From a virus, in IMG/VR virus record IMGVR_UViG_3300027752_000066, positions 1-31,158 of that record: a stretch of DNA of 31,158 bases; one strand, given 5' to 3'. Shown here in pieces: positions 24,438 through 30,541 of the stretch. Both the position numbers and the translations under genes were made by a program. The notes beneath the pieces are model-generated. The model was not told where the DNA came from. It ran no database searches and saw only the letters and a list, made by a program, of their open reading frames with translations. How positions within the stretch are numbered: position 1 is the first letter of the stretch; each line of letters begins with the position of its first letter.

Positions 24438-24670
24438 TATAATTCTTTTTTAAATTCTTTATACTTTTCTTTTATATATTTATCCTCCTCTTTTACTGCT
24501 CGTTTAGCAAAATCATATAAGGAAGGTATGTCATATAATAATTCCCTTGCGTTTACTTCAATATCAATATAGCCATCTTCAATGTCTAATGTTTTTACTT
24601 GTAAATGTACTACACCTTTAGTGCTATAAATTTGTGTAATTCTGTCTAAAAAAAATTCTTTGTTTTCCAT
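24437..24670 (-). CDS. 77-residue hypothetical early protein
   Basis: Starts MENKEFFLDRITQIYSTKGV; acidic, beta-strand-like first half (VVHLQVKTLDIEDGYIDIEV) and a charged helical second half ending KEYKEFKKEL-like. The AAAACAGAATAAG leader precedes ATG, as in other early genes. Between a 51-residue gene (1 nt away) and the hydrophobic peptide. Unknown function. Confidence 0.7.
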   Translation of the reverse strand: MENKEFFLDRITQIYSTKGVVHLQVKTLDIEDGYIDIEVNARELLYDIPSLYDFAKRAVKEEDKYIKEKYKEFKKEL

Positions 24671-24671
24671 C

Positions 24672-24827
24672 TTATTCTGTTTTTGCGTTAATTTTTAATA
24701 TGTTTTTTTGGTTTTCTTTTAAAACCTTTACTTGTAGGTTTATCATTACATCAGATATCATTGGGTCATTGCTTATGTGCTTCTCAATTTTAATCTTTAT
24801 CTGATTCCATAATTCTTGACTTATCAT
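24672..24827 (-). CDS. 51-residue hypothetical protein
   Basis: Starts MISQELWNQIKIKIEKHISN and continues with a helical, Lys/Ile/Asn-rich sequence. It overlaps the end of the 70-residue upstream gene by 38 nt and ends 1 nt before the 77-residue gene. The overlap is longer than elsewhere in this genome, which lowers confidence a little. No family recognised. Confidence 0.55.
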   Translation of the reverse strand: MISQELWNQIKIKIEKHISNDPMISDVMINLQVKVLKENQKNILKINAKTE

Positions 24828-25002
24828 TTTTTAATGTCTTTAAGATTGTGCTGCTAAATAAATAGTAAAAATATTTTCCGCTTAGTATTGATTTTTCAGT
24901 AGCAATAAACTTTGAGGTCTTTTCTGTTTTTAGGTTTGTGATTCTAATACTTAAACCGCCTTTTCTCCTTGAAGAAATTTGCATATTGTATTCACCCCTC
25001 AT
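24790..25002 (-). CDS. 70-residue hypothetical protein
   Basis: Begins MRGEYNMQISSRRKGGLSIR in a TAATG overlap with the upstream gene. A second in-frame Met at residue 7 (MQISSRR) is an alternative start. Basic, with hydrophobic residues around 43-55. No recognised domain. Ends inside the start of the next gene. Confidence 0.55.
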   Translation of the reverse strand: MRGEYNMQISSRRKGGLSIRITNLKTEKTSKFIATEKSILSGKYFYYLFSSTILKTLKNDKSRIMESDKD

Positions 25003-25178
25003 TACTTTATTAATTTAAGTTCTAACTTTTTAGCAATGTAATTAATATGCTTTTGAGTTTTTGATGACCAAGAACCTAACTGTAATAATTTGTCACCTGC
25101 TATTGTAGCAACGTGGGTAGTATAACTCCAAACCTGATTTCCTCTGATGCTTAAATTTTCTTTGTACTTGTTTAACAT
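25002..25178 (-). CDS. 58-residue small phage domain protein
   Basis: The start is at 25178 (MLNKYKENLSIRGNQ); a longer frame from 25214 would begin within the GGGG hairpin of the upstream terminator and lacks a leader, whereas AAAACAGAACACA precedes 25178. The product contains VWSYTTHVATI and TQKHINYIAKKL, a pattern I associate with a widespread small phage domain of unknown role. Ends in TAATG with the next gene. Confidence 0.72.
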   Translation of the reverse strand: MLNKYKENLSIRGNQVWSYTTHVATIAGDKLLQLGSWSSKTQKHINYIAKKLELKLIK

Positions 25179-25191
25179 TGTGTTCTGTTTT

Positions 25192-25212
25192 AAAAAGGGG
25201 TTTTTACACCCC
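25192..25212 (-). terminator. Terminator after the 125-aa early gene
   Basis: On the minus strand GGGGTGTAAAAACCCC then TTTTT, starting 7 nt after the stop at 25220. The 16-base hairpin is identical to the one at 19496-19511; this copy has the T-run. Confidence 0.78.
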
Positions 25213-25219
25213 ATTATTT

Positions 25220-25597
25220 TTATTTAGCTATTCTAAATCCTTTTCTTAGTGTATTTATTTGGTGTCTATAGTTATTCAAGCTATTAACAAATTTTAACGT
25301 ATCTTTTTTAATATAAAATTTTACATCGTCTATTGTAACACCAAAATACTTTACGTTCTCGCAGAAATCTACATTACTTGCTCTCCACCATTCGTAAGCC
25401 ATATCTGACGAAGATATAACACTTCTAATTGCTTTACCTTGTTCAAGAGTTACATTTTGATAAGAGTGTAATGCAGTATAAATTAATTCGCATTGGTTTT
25501 CAAAAAAAGATAATTCGCTTTCTCCGTCTAATTGCTCTAATAAGTTGCTGTAAGTTGTCATAATTTCTGAATTAATTTTTGTTACTAAAGTTTTCAT
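25220..25597 (-). CDS. 125-residue hypothetical early protein
   Basis: Starts MKTLVTKINSEIMTTYSNLL; helical and mixed-charge, with an aromatic patch MAYEWWRASNVDFC near 66-79. No family recognised. It has its own Bacteroidota-type promoter (25628-25658), an AAAAGCAGAACATT leader and a terminator just after the stop, so it is a discrete early unit. Such stand-alone early genes often encode host-takeover or anti-defence proteins, but that is only inference from context. Confidence 0.75.
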   Translation of the reverse strand: MKTLVTKINSEIMTTYSNLLEQLDGESELSFFENQCELIYTALHSYQNVTLEQGKAIRSVISSSDMAYEWWRASNVDFCENVKYFGVTIDDVKFYIKKDTLKFVNSLNNYRHQINTLRKGFRIAK

Positions 25598-25627
25598 AAT
25601 GTTCTGCTTTTAATTATTAATTATATA

Positions 25628-25658
25628 CAAATATAAACAAAAAAGTTAATAAAACAAC
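25628..25658 (-). promoter_or_regulatory. Host-type promoter for the 125-aa gene
   Basis: On the minus strand GTTG (25658-25655), 19-nt spacer, TATATTTG (25635-25628). The -7 element is a perfect match to TAnnTTTG; -33 differs from TTTG at the first base. Confidence 0.75.
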
Positions 25659-25681
25659 TATTTATTCAAAAAACTTTTAAA

Positions 25682-26122
25682 TTATTTATATTCTTTATTT
25701 AGGTTGATTAATACTGCATCATTCTCTTGAAGCAAATAAACGTCTTTAAGCAATCTTTTCTTTGTCCACATCGTAGTATCAGGACAATACTTTTGAACCG
25801 CTTTAGGCATCTTTAAAGTGTTTAACCAATACATAAAGTTTCCCTTTGGGTCAGCAACAAAATATATCTTAACAACATCATCTCCACCAATAGCCATAAG
25901 AGCATCGTATTTATCTTTTTCAAGCATCTTATCAGGATAATGTTTATTTCTGAATTTCATTTCAATAACACATTTTTTTCCTTTTGGTGTTAATCCATAA
26001 GCATCATATCTTGAGGAATTATCTTCAGGAACTTTTAAATCCCATCCATCAAAGTTTAATATCTGAACAGTTACCTGTTCTAACTTTTTGATTTTACTGA
26101 TTCCCATTATCCCATATAACAT
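25682..26122 (-). CDS. PD-(D/E)XK nuclease-like protein
   Basis: A 146-residue protein with a plausible PD-(D/E)XK core: SRYDAYGLTPKGKKCVIEMKFR carries Asp40, Glu54 and Lys56, i.e. D-(13)-E-x-K. Related small nucleases act as Holliday junction resolvases or VRR-type endonucleases. The second half has FVADPKGNFMYWLN, strands expected in the fold. A second start at residue 6 (MGISKIKKLE) is possible. It overlaps the CxC mini-gene upstream. Likely a recombination or DNA-processing nuclease. Confidence 0.62.
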   Translation of the reverse strand: MLYGIMGISKIKKLEQVTVQILNFDGWDLKVPEDNSSRYDAYGLTPKGKKCVIEMKFRNKHYPDKMLEKDKYDALMAIGGDDVVKIYFVADPKGNFMYWLNTLKMPKAVQKYCPDTTMWTKKRLLKDVYLLQENDAVLINLNKEYK

Positions 26123-26306
26123 TCAACTCTTTGACCCATTGTTTTATTCTCCTTGGGTTGCAGGTGCAGGGTTCACTATATTTATGCTTGTAATATTTAG
26201 CGTGTAGTTCGCACACCATTTTGTATTCAGCATTTGAGATGACTTGTTTTGTTGCCAATCTAAACTGCTCCCAATCTTTTCTGTCGAGTTCTTCAAAATT
26301 TACCAT
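26094..26306 (-). CDS. 70-residue CxCNxRR motif protein
   Basis: Starts MVNFEELDRKDWEQF and contains KYSEPCTCNPRRIKQWVKEL near 43-62. The C-T-C-N-P-R-R core followed by a helix resembles a motif in the adjacent 48-residue protein (CNCNKRRKKF), suggesting paralogy. Length, Cys pair and Arg run hint at a small metal- or nucleic acid-binding protein. Its ATG overlaps the end of the upstream gene and its end overlaps the nuclease start. Confidence 0.7.
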   Translation of the reverse strand: MVNFEELDRKDWEQFRLATKQVISNAEYKMVCELHAKYYKHKYSEPCTCNPRRIKQWVKELNVIWDNGNQ

Positions 26307-26446
26307 CTTTTTATTGTTATTTCATTAAACTTTTTTCTCCTTTTGTTACAATTACATTTCGTTCCTGCAATCTTATGATACAGTTCTACTATAAACTTAA
26401 TTCCTGTGTACTTTGTAAAGTAATAAATTGCGTTCCCTATTTTCAT
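26300..26446 (-). CDS. 48-residue CxCNxRR motif protein
   Basis: Starts MKIGNAIYYFTKYTGIKFIV and has GTKCNCNKRRKKFNEI near 28-43. Stop and next start overlap by 7 nt in different frames. The shared C-x-C-N-x-R-R core with its neighbour supports that both are real. Basic overall; unknown function. Confidence 0.65.
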   Translation of the reverse strand: MKIGNAIYYFTKYTGIKFIVELYHKIAGTKCNCNKRRKKFNEITIKRW

Positions 26447-26458
26447 TTTATTTGTTTT

Positions 26459-26650
26459 TTAATTACACAACTTGAAGTTTTTTAAAAATTCTTTTTTATT
26501 AACCATCATTGGGTTCCAAATATCGTCAAGCCAATATGCCTCTATTGTATGTCCTGTAATGTGAACTCTACATATTTTGCCCTTATTAAAGTTTAAATAG
26601 TCATTTGTTAAAGCGTATTTTTGCCATATTAAAATTTCATTATTTATCAT
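26459..26650 (-). CDS. 63-residue hypothetical protein
   Basis: Starts MINNEILIWQKYALTNDYLN. Beta-rich with two Trp (AYWLDDIWNPMM) and a Cys at the C-terminal LCN end. It lies 12 nt after the DUF5664 gene and 12 nt before the 48-residue gene. No family recognised. Confidence 0.62.
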   Translation of the reverse strand: MINNEILIWQKYALTNDYLNFNKGKICRVHITGHTIEAYWLDDIWNPMMVNKKEFLKNFKLCN

Positions 26651-26662
26651 ATCTGTATTTTT

Positions 26663-27019
26663 TTATTTGTTTTTAAGTTCTAAATGCTTCTGTAAACCTG
26701 CCAACGCCCTCCAAGCTACTTTTGCTAAATGAAGCGTTCCATCCGTATCATACTCCTCTTTTGTGGAATCTAATAGGTGTCTTGTTAATGAATCGTATTC
26801 ACTCCCTGATTTTGACCTATCCCAAGCAAGTGGTTTATTTGGGTTGTGTTGTTCTTGACCTGCAAAGCTGCACTTTGACACTTCTAATAGTGCATCAGGA
26901 AAATAAGTTAAAACCCCTGAAAAAACAGGTAGTGATTTTCTTTTATCCAACTTTTCTACTTGGTCTAATTCTTTGGTAAATTCTTTTGATACTTCTAATA
27001 ACTTTTCTAAACTGTTCAT
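26663..27019 (-). CDS. DUF5664-type dATP/dGTP diphosphohydrolase domain protein
   Basis: A 118-residue all-alpha protein resembling the DUF5664 dATP/dGTP pyrophosphohydrolase N-terminal family: RKSLPVFSGVLTYFPDALLE (27-46), QHNPNKPLAWDRSKSG (57-72), SLTRHLLDS (77-85) and WRALAGLQKHLE (near 103-114). Relatives include MazZ of diaminopurine phages, which removes dGTP/dATP. No PurZ or DatZ homologue is visible here, so base replacement is not indicated; a role in shaping the nucleotide pool or countering defence is inferred. Confidence 0.78.
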   Translation of the reverse strand: MNSLEKLLEVSKEFTKELDQVEKLDKRKSLPVFSGVLTYFPDALLEVSKCSFAGQEQHNPNKPLAWDRSKSGSEYDSLTRHLLDSTKEEYDTDGTLHLAKVAWRALAGLQKHLELKNK

Positions 27020-27024
27020 ACTTT

Positions 27025-27624
27025 TTATTGTTTTATTTCTGTTAAATCAAAATCTTTTGTTGCTGCATCATAATAAATGAAATATACAGGTTTTTTATAT
27101 TTGTTTTCATAATTTTTATGAAGTACTTTAATATTTTCTTTGGTTCTTTGTAACTCCTTATTGTTAGTTGTTTTACTTTTATATGTTAATGGTTTTACTT
27201 GTACTGCAAATGATTCAGTTTCCAAATCAACTGCAAAGTTTACATCTTTATCTTCACCTGCATATGTAACTTTTAAGCCATATTTTTCTTGTAATAATGT
27301 TATTGCACCTGCTTCTTTTCTATAACCATCTACCGACTGCTTAATGACCCTGTGTTTAAAATGTTCTGACCATTGTTTTTTTATTTCATTTTCTTCAATT
27401 TTAGAAAACTTTTCTTTTAAAAAATTAAGAGCAATATTGTAATGGTTTCTTACTTTTGTTTTATTGCATACCTTTTTAAAATAATTATAAAAACTTGTGT
27501 AGGTTATAATTCCATTTTCTTTTTCACACATTTTAATCATCAACATAGTGCTTCCTATACTACTTGCAAAAAACGCTTGTTTGTATTCGTAATTTTTATC
27601 TATTGTTCTGAAATCTATTTTCAC
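27025..27624 (-). CDS. MjaI-like restriction endonuclease
   Basis: A 199-residue protein whose C-terminal half resembles the MjaI restriction endonuclease family: KQSVDGYRKEAGAITLL (95-111, candidate Glu104), DVNFAVDLE with Asp133, and FAVQVKPLTY with Q142-x-K144, a PD-D...QxK variant of the PD-(D/E)XK core. The N-terminus lacks a recognised domain. MjaI recognises CTAG; this window contains no CTAG that I can find. Its ATG overlaps the sigma-factor stop, so it would be expressed with early/middle genes, perhaps degrading host DNA. Family assignment is by eye from memory. Confidence 0.58.
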   Translation of the reverse strand: MKIDFRTIDKNYEYKQAFFASSIGSTMLMIKMCEKENGIITYTSFYNYFKKVCNKTKVRNHYNIALNFLKEKFSKIEENEIKKQWSEHFKHRVIKQSVDGYRKEAGAITLLQEKYGLKVTYAGEDKDVNFAVDLETESFAVQVKPLTYKSKTTNNKELQRTKENIKVLHKNYENKYKKPVYFIYYDAATKDFDLTEIKQ

Positions 27625-28142
27625 AATAATTTTTTTAATTTACTTTTTACTTTGTGATATGTATTGTAAAGTGAATAATATTGTATTTTTGATTTTCTTG
27701 ATAGTTCTGCAATAGTTTCACCGCCTTCAATTATTTCATAAACAACTCTGTCATACCAAATCATATTGGAAAGTGAATTATTTATTTTTTGATACTCCTC
27801 GTCAAAGTCTAACATTACAGAAAAGTTTTCTTTATAGTATTCAGCCTTGTAATTCTCTTTGCTATCAAATTCTTCATCTTCATCTAATCTAACAAATTTA
27901 ACGTTTTTACCTCTCCTTTTTAAGTCTATAAATATTGAGTTTAAAGTTTTAAATATGTAATAGTAATTTATTTCATCTTTGTCATACATTATATCAGTGC
28001 CCCATTTCTGTATTGACTTCTGAATTTTAATGTACATTTCCTGAACTATGTCTTCAGCGGTTTCATCTGAAACTCCAAAAGAGCCAACGATTTCAACCCA
28101 AACTTGATGCTTTTTAAAAATCTCAATTACTTCTTTACTCAT
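27621..28142 (-). CDS. Sigma-70-like RNA polymerase sigma factor
   Basis: A 173-residue protein with sigma region 2 features: AEDIVQEMYIKIQKSI (29-44) and ILKTLNSIFIDLKRRG-like helices near 65-78, then an acidic linker, and a region 4-like helix-turn-helix (about 140-173, ELSRKSKIQYYSLYNTYHKV). This is an ECF-like two-domain sigma. It could redirect host RNA polymerase to late genes, whose shared CGTTATATAA leaders are candidates for its targets. It overlaps the MjaI-like gene by 4 nt. Confidence 0.72.
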   Translation of the reverse strand: MSKEVIEIFKKHQVWVEIVGSFGVSDETAEDIVQEMYIKIQKSIQKWGTDIMYDKDEINYYYIFKTLNSIFIDLKRRGKNVKFVRLDEDEEFDSKENYKAEYYKENFSVMLDFDEEYQKINNSLSNMIWYDRVVYEIIEGGETIAELSRKSKIQYYSLYNTYHKVKSKLKKLL

Positions 28143-28146
28143 TTTT

Positions 28147-28995
28147 TTATTTTAAGGGGTCGTATAAATCCCTGACAACTGTTGGCATACCATAATTATT
28201 AACTTCAAAACTAAATGAAGGAAACTCAAACCCTCTTGAATTTTTACACTTTACAGTAATCCAATCTTTATTCACAGGATTCTTTTCCAACTCAATTTGT
28301 GTTTCTACTTTTTTTGCAAGATAACTTCCAAGGTGTCCTGTCATTTTATCTGAACCAAAATTACTATGTATTACTGTTAATATATGACATTTATATTTAG
28401 TGGAAATTCTCATTAACTTTTGCACAACCTCCACACAATCTTCCTCGTTATTTATGGACTTCACCAAATCAGTAATTCCATCAATTATAACTAAAGAAGG
28501 TTCTTTAATTTTAGTTTTTAAATAGTATTCTATAAAGTCTAATTTATCATTATTGTTTAAAGTTCTTAATGAATAAGTATGATATTTACTTTTATCAATA
28601 CTTGAATCCATTTCAACTATTCTTTTAAATATGTTTTGACAATGCCACTCTCCCTGCTCCGTATCAAAGTGAATAAGGTTTCCGTTACCTCTATGACCTT
28701 TTAAATCCCCTCCACACTTATTTGACCCACTCATAAAAACAGAGCCTAATAATGACACAAAAAACGTTTTCTTTGTTTTAGGTGGTGCACTAATTACTGA
28801 TATATTTCCAAACGTACCAATTGGAACGGGTACCAACATATCACCATCTCTCTTTCTTATAACTCTTTCACCTAATGAAATTGCAACAGGTGGATATTCT
28901 AATTTTTTATTTATATCTATTTTACAATCTTCTTCTAAAAATTGCATATACATCTCTTTCTCCGTTGCTTCCGCTTCTGTCATTCGTCTGTTCAT
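28147..28995 (-). CDS. RecA-fold ATPase (RepA/AAA_25-like)
   Basis: A 282-residue ATPase with an unusual Walker A APPKTKKTF (70-78) and Walker B SLVIID (167-172), followed by a polar strand HILTVIHSN near 205-213. This layout matches the AAA_25/RepA group of hexameric replicative helicases or loaders. In a phage lacking primase and polymerase it probably serves as the replication helicase or loader next to the DnaA-like protein and SSB. The AAAACAGACA leader precedes its ATG. No primase or zinc domain is present. Confidence 0.75.
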   Translation of the reverse strand: MNRRMTEAEATEKEMYMQFLEEDCKIDINKKLEYPPVAISLGERVIRKRDGDMLVPVPIGTFGNISVISAPPKTKKTFFVSLLGSVFMSGSNKCGGDLKGHRGNGNLIHFDTEQGEWHCQNIFKRIVEMDSSIDKSKYHTYSLRTLNNNDKLDFIEYYLKTKIKEPSLVIIDGITDLVKSINNEEDCVEVVQKLMRISTKYKCHILTVIHSNFGSDKMTGHLGSYLAKKVETQIELEKNPVNKDWITVKCKNSRGFEFPSFSFEVNNYGMPTVVRDLYDPLK

Positions 28996-29039
28996 TGTCT
29001 GTTTTGTTTTGTGTTCTTATTAAAGGTAAGCTAATTTAT

Positions 29040-29070
29040 AAAAAAAAAAGGGAAACTTTTACATTTCCCT
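29040..29070 (-). terminator. Terminator after the SSB gene
   Basis: On the minus strand AGGGAAA-TGTAAAAG-TTTCCCT then a run of at least nine T. It lies 9 nt past the SSB stop, so SSB may be expressed at a higher level than the ATPase downstream. Confidence 0.82.
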
Positions 29071-29078
29071 ATCTTTAT

Positions 29079-29384
29079 TTAAAATGGAAAATCTGCTTCC
29101 ACTTCTTGCTTAGCAGCAGCAGGTGCTTTTGCTTCATCCCTTTCAGCGGTTTTAATAACCCCATCTGTCCAAACTACTTTAGCATTTCCAAGAGTAACCT
29201 TTGGCTTTTTAGCTTCACGTTCTTCTCTTGATTGCCCTTCGGTAATCCATACATTGTTTCCGAACTTGGTTTCGTCTTTTACTGTCATAGTAAACTCGTA
29301 ATAAACTGCTCCATCTTCTTTAACGACAAATCTCTCTTTTGGTAATTTGTCCACTCTGATACTTGCTACAATTGTTGCACTCAT
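29079..29384 (-). CDS. ssb: Single-stranded DNA-binding protein
   Basis: A 101-residue protein starting MSATIVASIRVDKLPKERF, beta-rich (OB-fold-like), with an acidic linker and the C-terminal tip EADFPF, which matches the conserved acidic-Phe tail (DDIPF in E. coli) used to dock partner proteins. It follows the Rad52-like gene, as expected for annealing and replication. Compact compared with bacterial SSB (about 175 residues). Binding activity is inferred from the tail and context; the OB fold is judged by pattern. Confidence 0.7.
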   Translation of the reverse strand: MSATIVASIRVDKLPKERFVVKEDGAVYYEFTMTVKDETKFGNNVWITEGQSREEREAKKPKVTLGNAKVVWTDGVIKTAERDEAKAPAAAKQEVEADFPF

Positions 29385-29420
29385 AATTTTAATTTAATTT
29401 AGGTTAATGTTTAATTTTTA

Positions 29421-29516
29421 TTATTCAGTAATATCGAAATCTGCGTGTTCTTTACAACCTGAACATATATCTGTACCATTCCAAGGTACCTCTCCGCAGC
29501 AATTTGATTCTAACAT
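29421..29516 (-). CDS. 31-residue Cys-rich mini-protein
   Basis: Starts MLESNCCGEVPWNGTDICSG and continues CKEHADFDITE. The C-C ... C-x2-C arrangement indicates a zinc knuckle. It lies 1 nt after the Rad52-like gene and 36 nt before SSB, in a gap otherwise unexplained. The pattern resembles other small phage zinc-finger peptides. Function unknown. Confidence 0.65.
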   Translation of the reverse strand: MLESNCCGEVPWNGTDICSGCKEHADFDITE

Positions 29517-29517
29517 A

Positions 29518-30069
29518 TTATTTATATTTTGAAAAAGCACCAAAGTTAAACCTTATTGCACCTTTGTTATCCCTACAAGCCAAACCCATTAATTTATTGC
29601 CATCAAATTCACTGTACCATTTCCAATCCCTTAGCTTTAGATTGTAAGTTTGTTTAACTCTTGAGCCATCATTAATAAACTCATCTGAATTAAGTTTAAT
29701 TTGTATTACAGGATAATCGTATAATTCAATTCCAATTCCAAAATTAAAACAAGCACGTTTAAAACTATCACTTGCCAAACCTTTTTGAGAATCAGCCATA
29801 CTTTCCGTTCCTGTATCTTCTTTAGAAACCCATTGCTTATTTTCAGAATCCCAAACTGAAACAATACAATTTCTATTATCTCTTGTATGTTCTCTTTTCC
29901 AACCTAAAACACCACAAACTTCATTGAGCCTTTTTATATCAACTCTTGCGTCTTTATAGGCTAATATAGTAGCATAACCGCCCTTGTTAATTGATTGCAC
30001 CCTAAAATCAATATCCTGAATTAATAAAGGGTCTGATAATTTTTTTAAATAATCTTGTTCTGTGTTCAT
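29518..30069 (-). CDS. Rad52/Rad22-like single-strand annealing protein
   Basis: A 183-residue recombinase. Key features: FRVQSINKGGYATILAYKDARVD (22-44), RLNEVCGVLGWKREH (47-61), KEDTGTES (83-90) and KGLASDSFKRACFNFGIG (96-113), followed by LYDYP. This is the Rad52/Rad22 (Sak) pattern that anneals ssDNA coated with SSB. Together with FEN exonuclease and SSB it makes a recombination-dependent replication set. Length is close to phage relatives such as ul36 Sak. Confidence 0.86.
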   Translation of the reverse strand: MNTEQDYLKKLSDPLLIQDIDFRVQSINKGGYATILAYKDARVDIKRLNEVCGVLGWKREHTRDNRNCIVSVWDSENKQWVSKEDTGTESMADSQKGLASDSFKRACFNFGIGIELYDYPVIQIKLNSDEFINDGSRVKQTYNLKLRDWKWYSEFDGNKLMGLACRDNKGAIRFNFGAFSKYK

Positions 30070-30087
30070 TTTTCTATTGTTTTATAA

Positions 30088-30231
30088 TTAATTATTTTCG
30101 TCTTGCATTTTTAAACTGTGGTCAAGTTGCATCTCTAAGAATTTAATGTTAGATAATAATGCTTCAATTCTGTTCTCGTACATAACCATTACGCTTTGAG
30201 AGGTTTCCTGTGAAAAGTGTGTGTTCGTCAT
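30088..30231 (-). CDS. 47-residue coiled-coil protein
   Basis: Starts MTNTHFSQETSQSVMVMYEN and continues with a heptad-like helix (ALLSNIKFLEMQLDHSLKMQ). It lies 1 nt after the 49-residue gene and 18 nt before the Rad52-like gene. Reminiscent of its neighbour in size and helicity. Unknown function. Confidence 0.65.
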   Translation of the reverse strand: MTNTHFSQETSQSVMVMYENRIEALLSNIKFLEMQLDHSLKMQDENN

Positions 30232-30232
30232 T

Positions 30233-30382
30233 TTAGTTCTGAATGTTAATTAATATTGATTTCTTGATTTCTAATTCTTTTTTAATTTCTAACTGTGTCC
30301 AAATATCGGAATTTTTAACGGAATAAAGAAGCTGATGCTCTAAATTCATAATCTCTAATTTTAACTTTGTGTCCTGTGTCAT
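30233..30382 (-). CDS. 49-residue coiled-coil protein
   Basis: Starts MTQDTKLKLEIMNLEHQLLY; regularly spaced Leu/Ile suggest a coiled coil, ending EIKKSILINIQN. Preceded by an AAAACAGAAACATT leader and a Bacteroidota promoter (30407-30438), so it heads the first long early operon. Two adjacent short helical proteins may pair. Function unknown. Confidence 0.68.
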   Translation of the reverse strand: MTQDTKLKLEIMNLEHQLLYSVKNSDIWTQLEIKKELEIKKSILINIQN

Positions 30383-30406
30383 AATGTTTCTGTTTTAATT
30401 ATAATA

Positions 30407-30438
30407 CAAATATACAAACATTTTTGTTAATAAACAAA
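30407..30438 (-). promoter_or_regulatory. Host-type promoter for the early replication operon
   Basis: On the minus strand TTTG (30438-30435), 20-nt spacer, TATATTTG (30414-30407). A perfect match to the Bacteroidota consensus. It drives the 49-residue gene, then probably the annealing protein and SSB. Confidence 0.8.
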
Positions 30439-30446
30439 TAAAAAAC

Positions 30447-30482
30447 AAAAAAAAAGAGAATAAAAATTAATTTACCCTCTTT
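30447..30482 (-). terminator. Terminator after the NinG-like gene
   Basis: On the minus strand AAAGAGGGTAAA-TTAATT-TTTATTCTCTTT forms a 12-bp stem if two G-T pairs are allowed, then a T-run. The wobble pairs exist only in the minus-strand RNA, so it acts in that direction. Confidence 0.8.
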
Positions 30483-30510
30483 TTCCCATTAATAACAGAA
30501 CAGAACACTA

Positions 30511-30541
30511 CAAATATAAGACTTTAATTTGGTTCTACAAT
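30511..30541 (-). promoter_or_regulatory. Promoter-like element just ahead of a terminator
   Basis: On the minus strand ATTG (30541-30538), 19-nt spacer, TATATTTG (30518-30511). It overlaps the end of the NinG-like gene and points into the terminator at 30482-30447, leaving no gene between. See findings. Confidence 0.5.

Noticed and set aside
25179-25214. Start at 25214 for the 58-aa protein
   Set aside because: The ATG is part of the terminator hairpin; AAAACAGAACACA precedes 25178.
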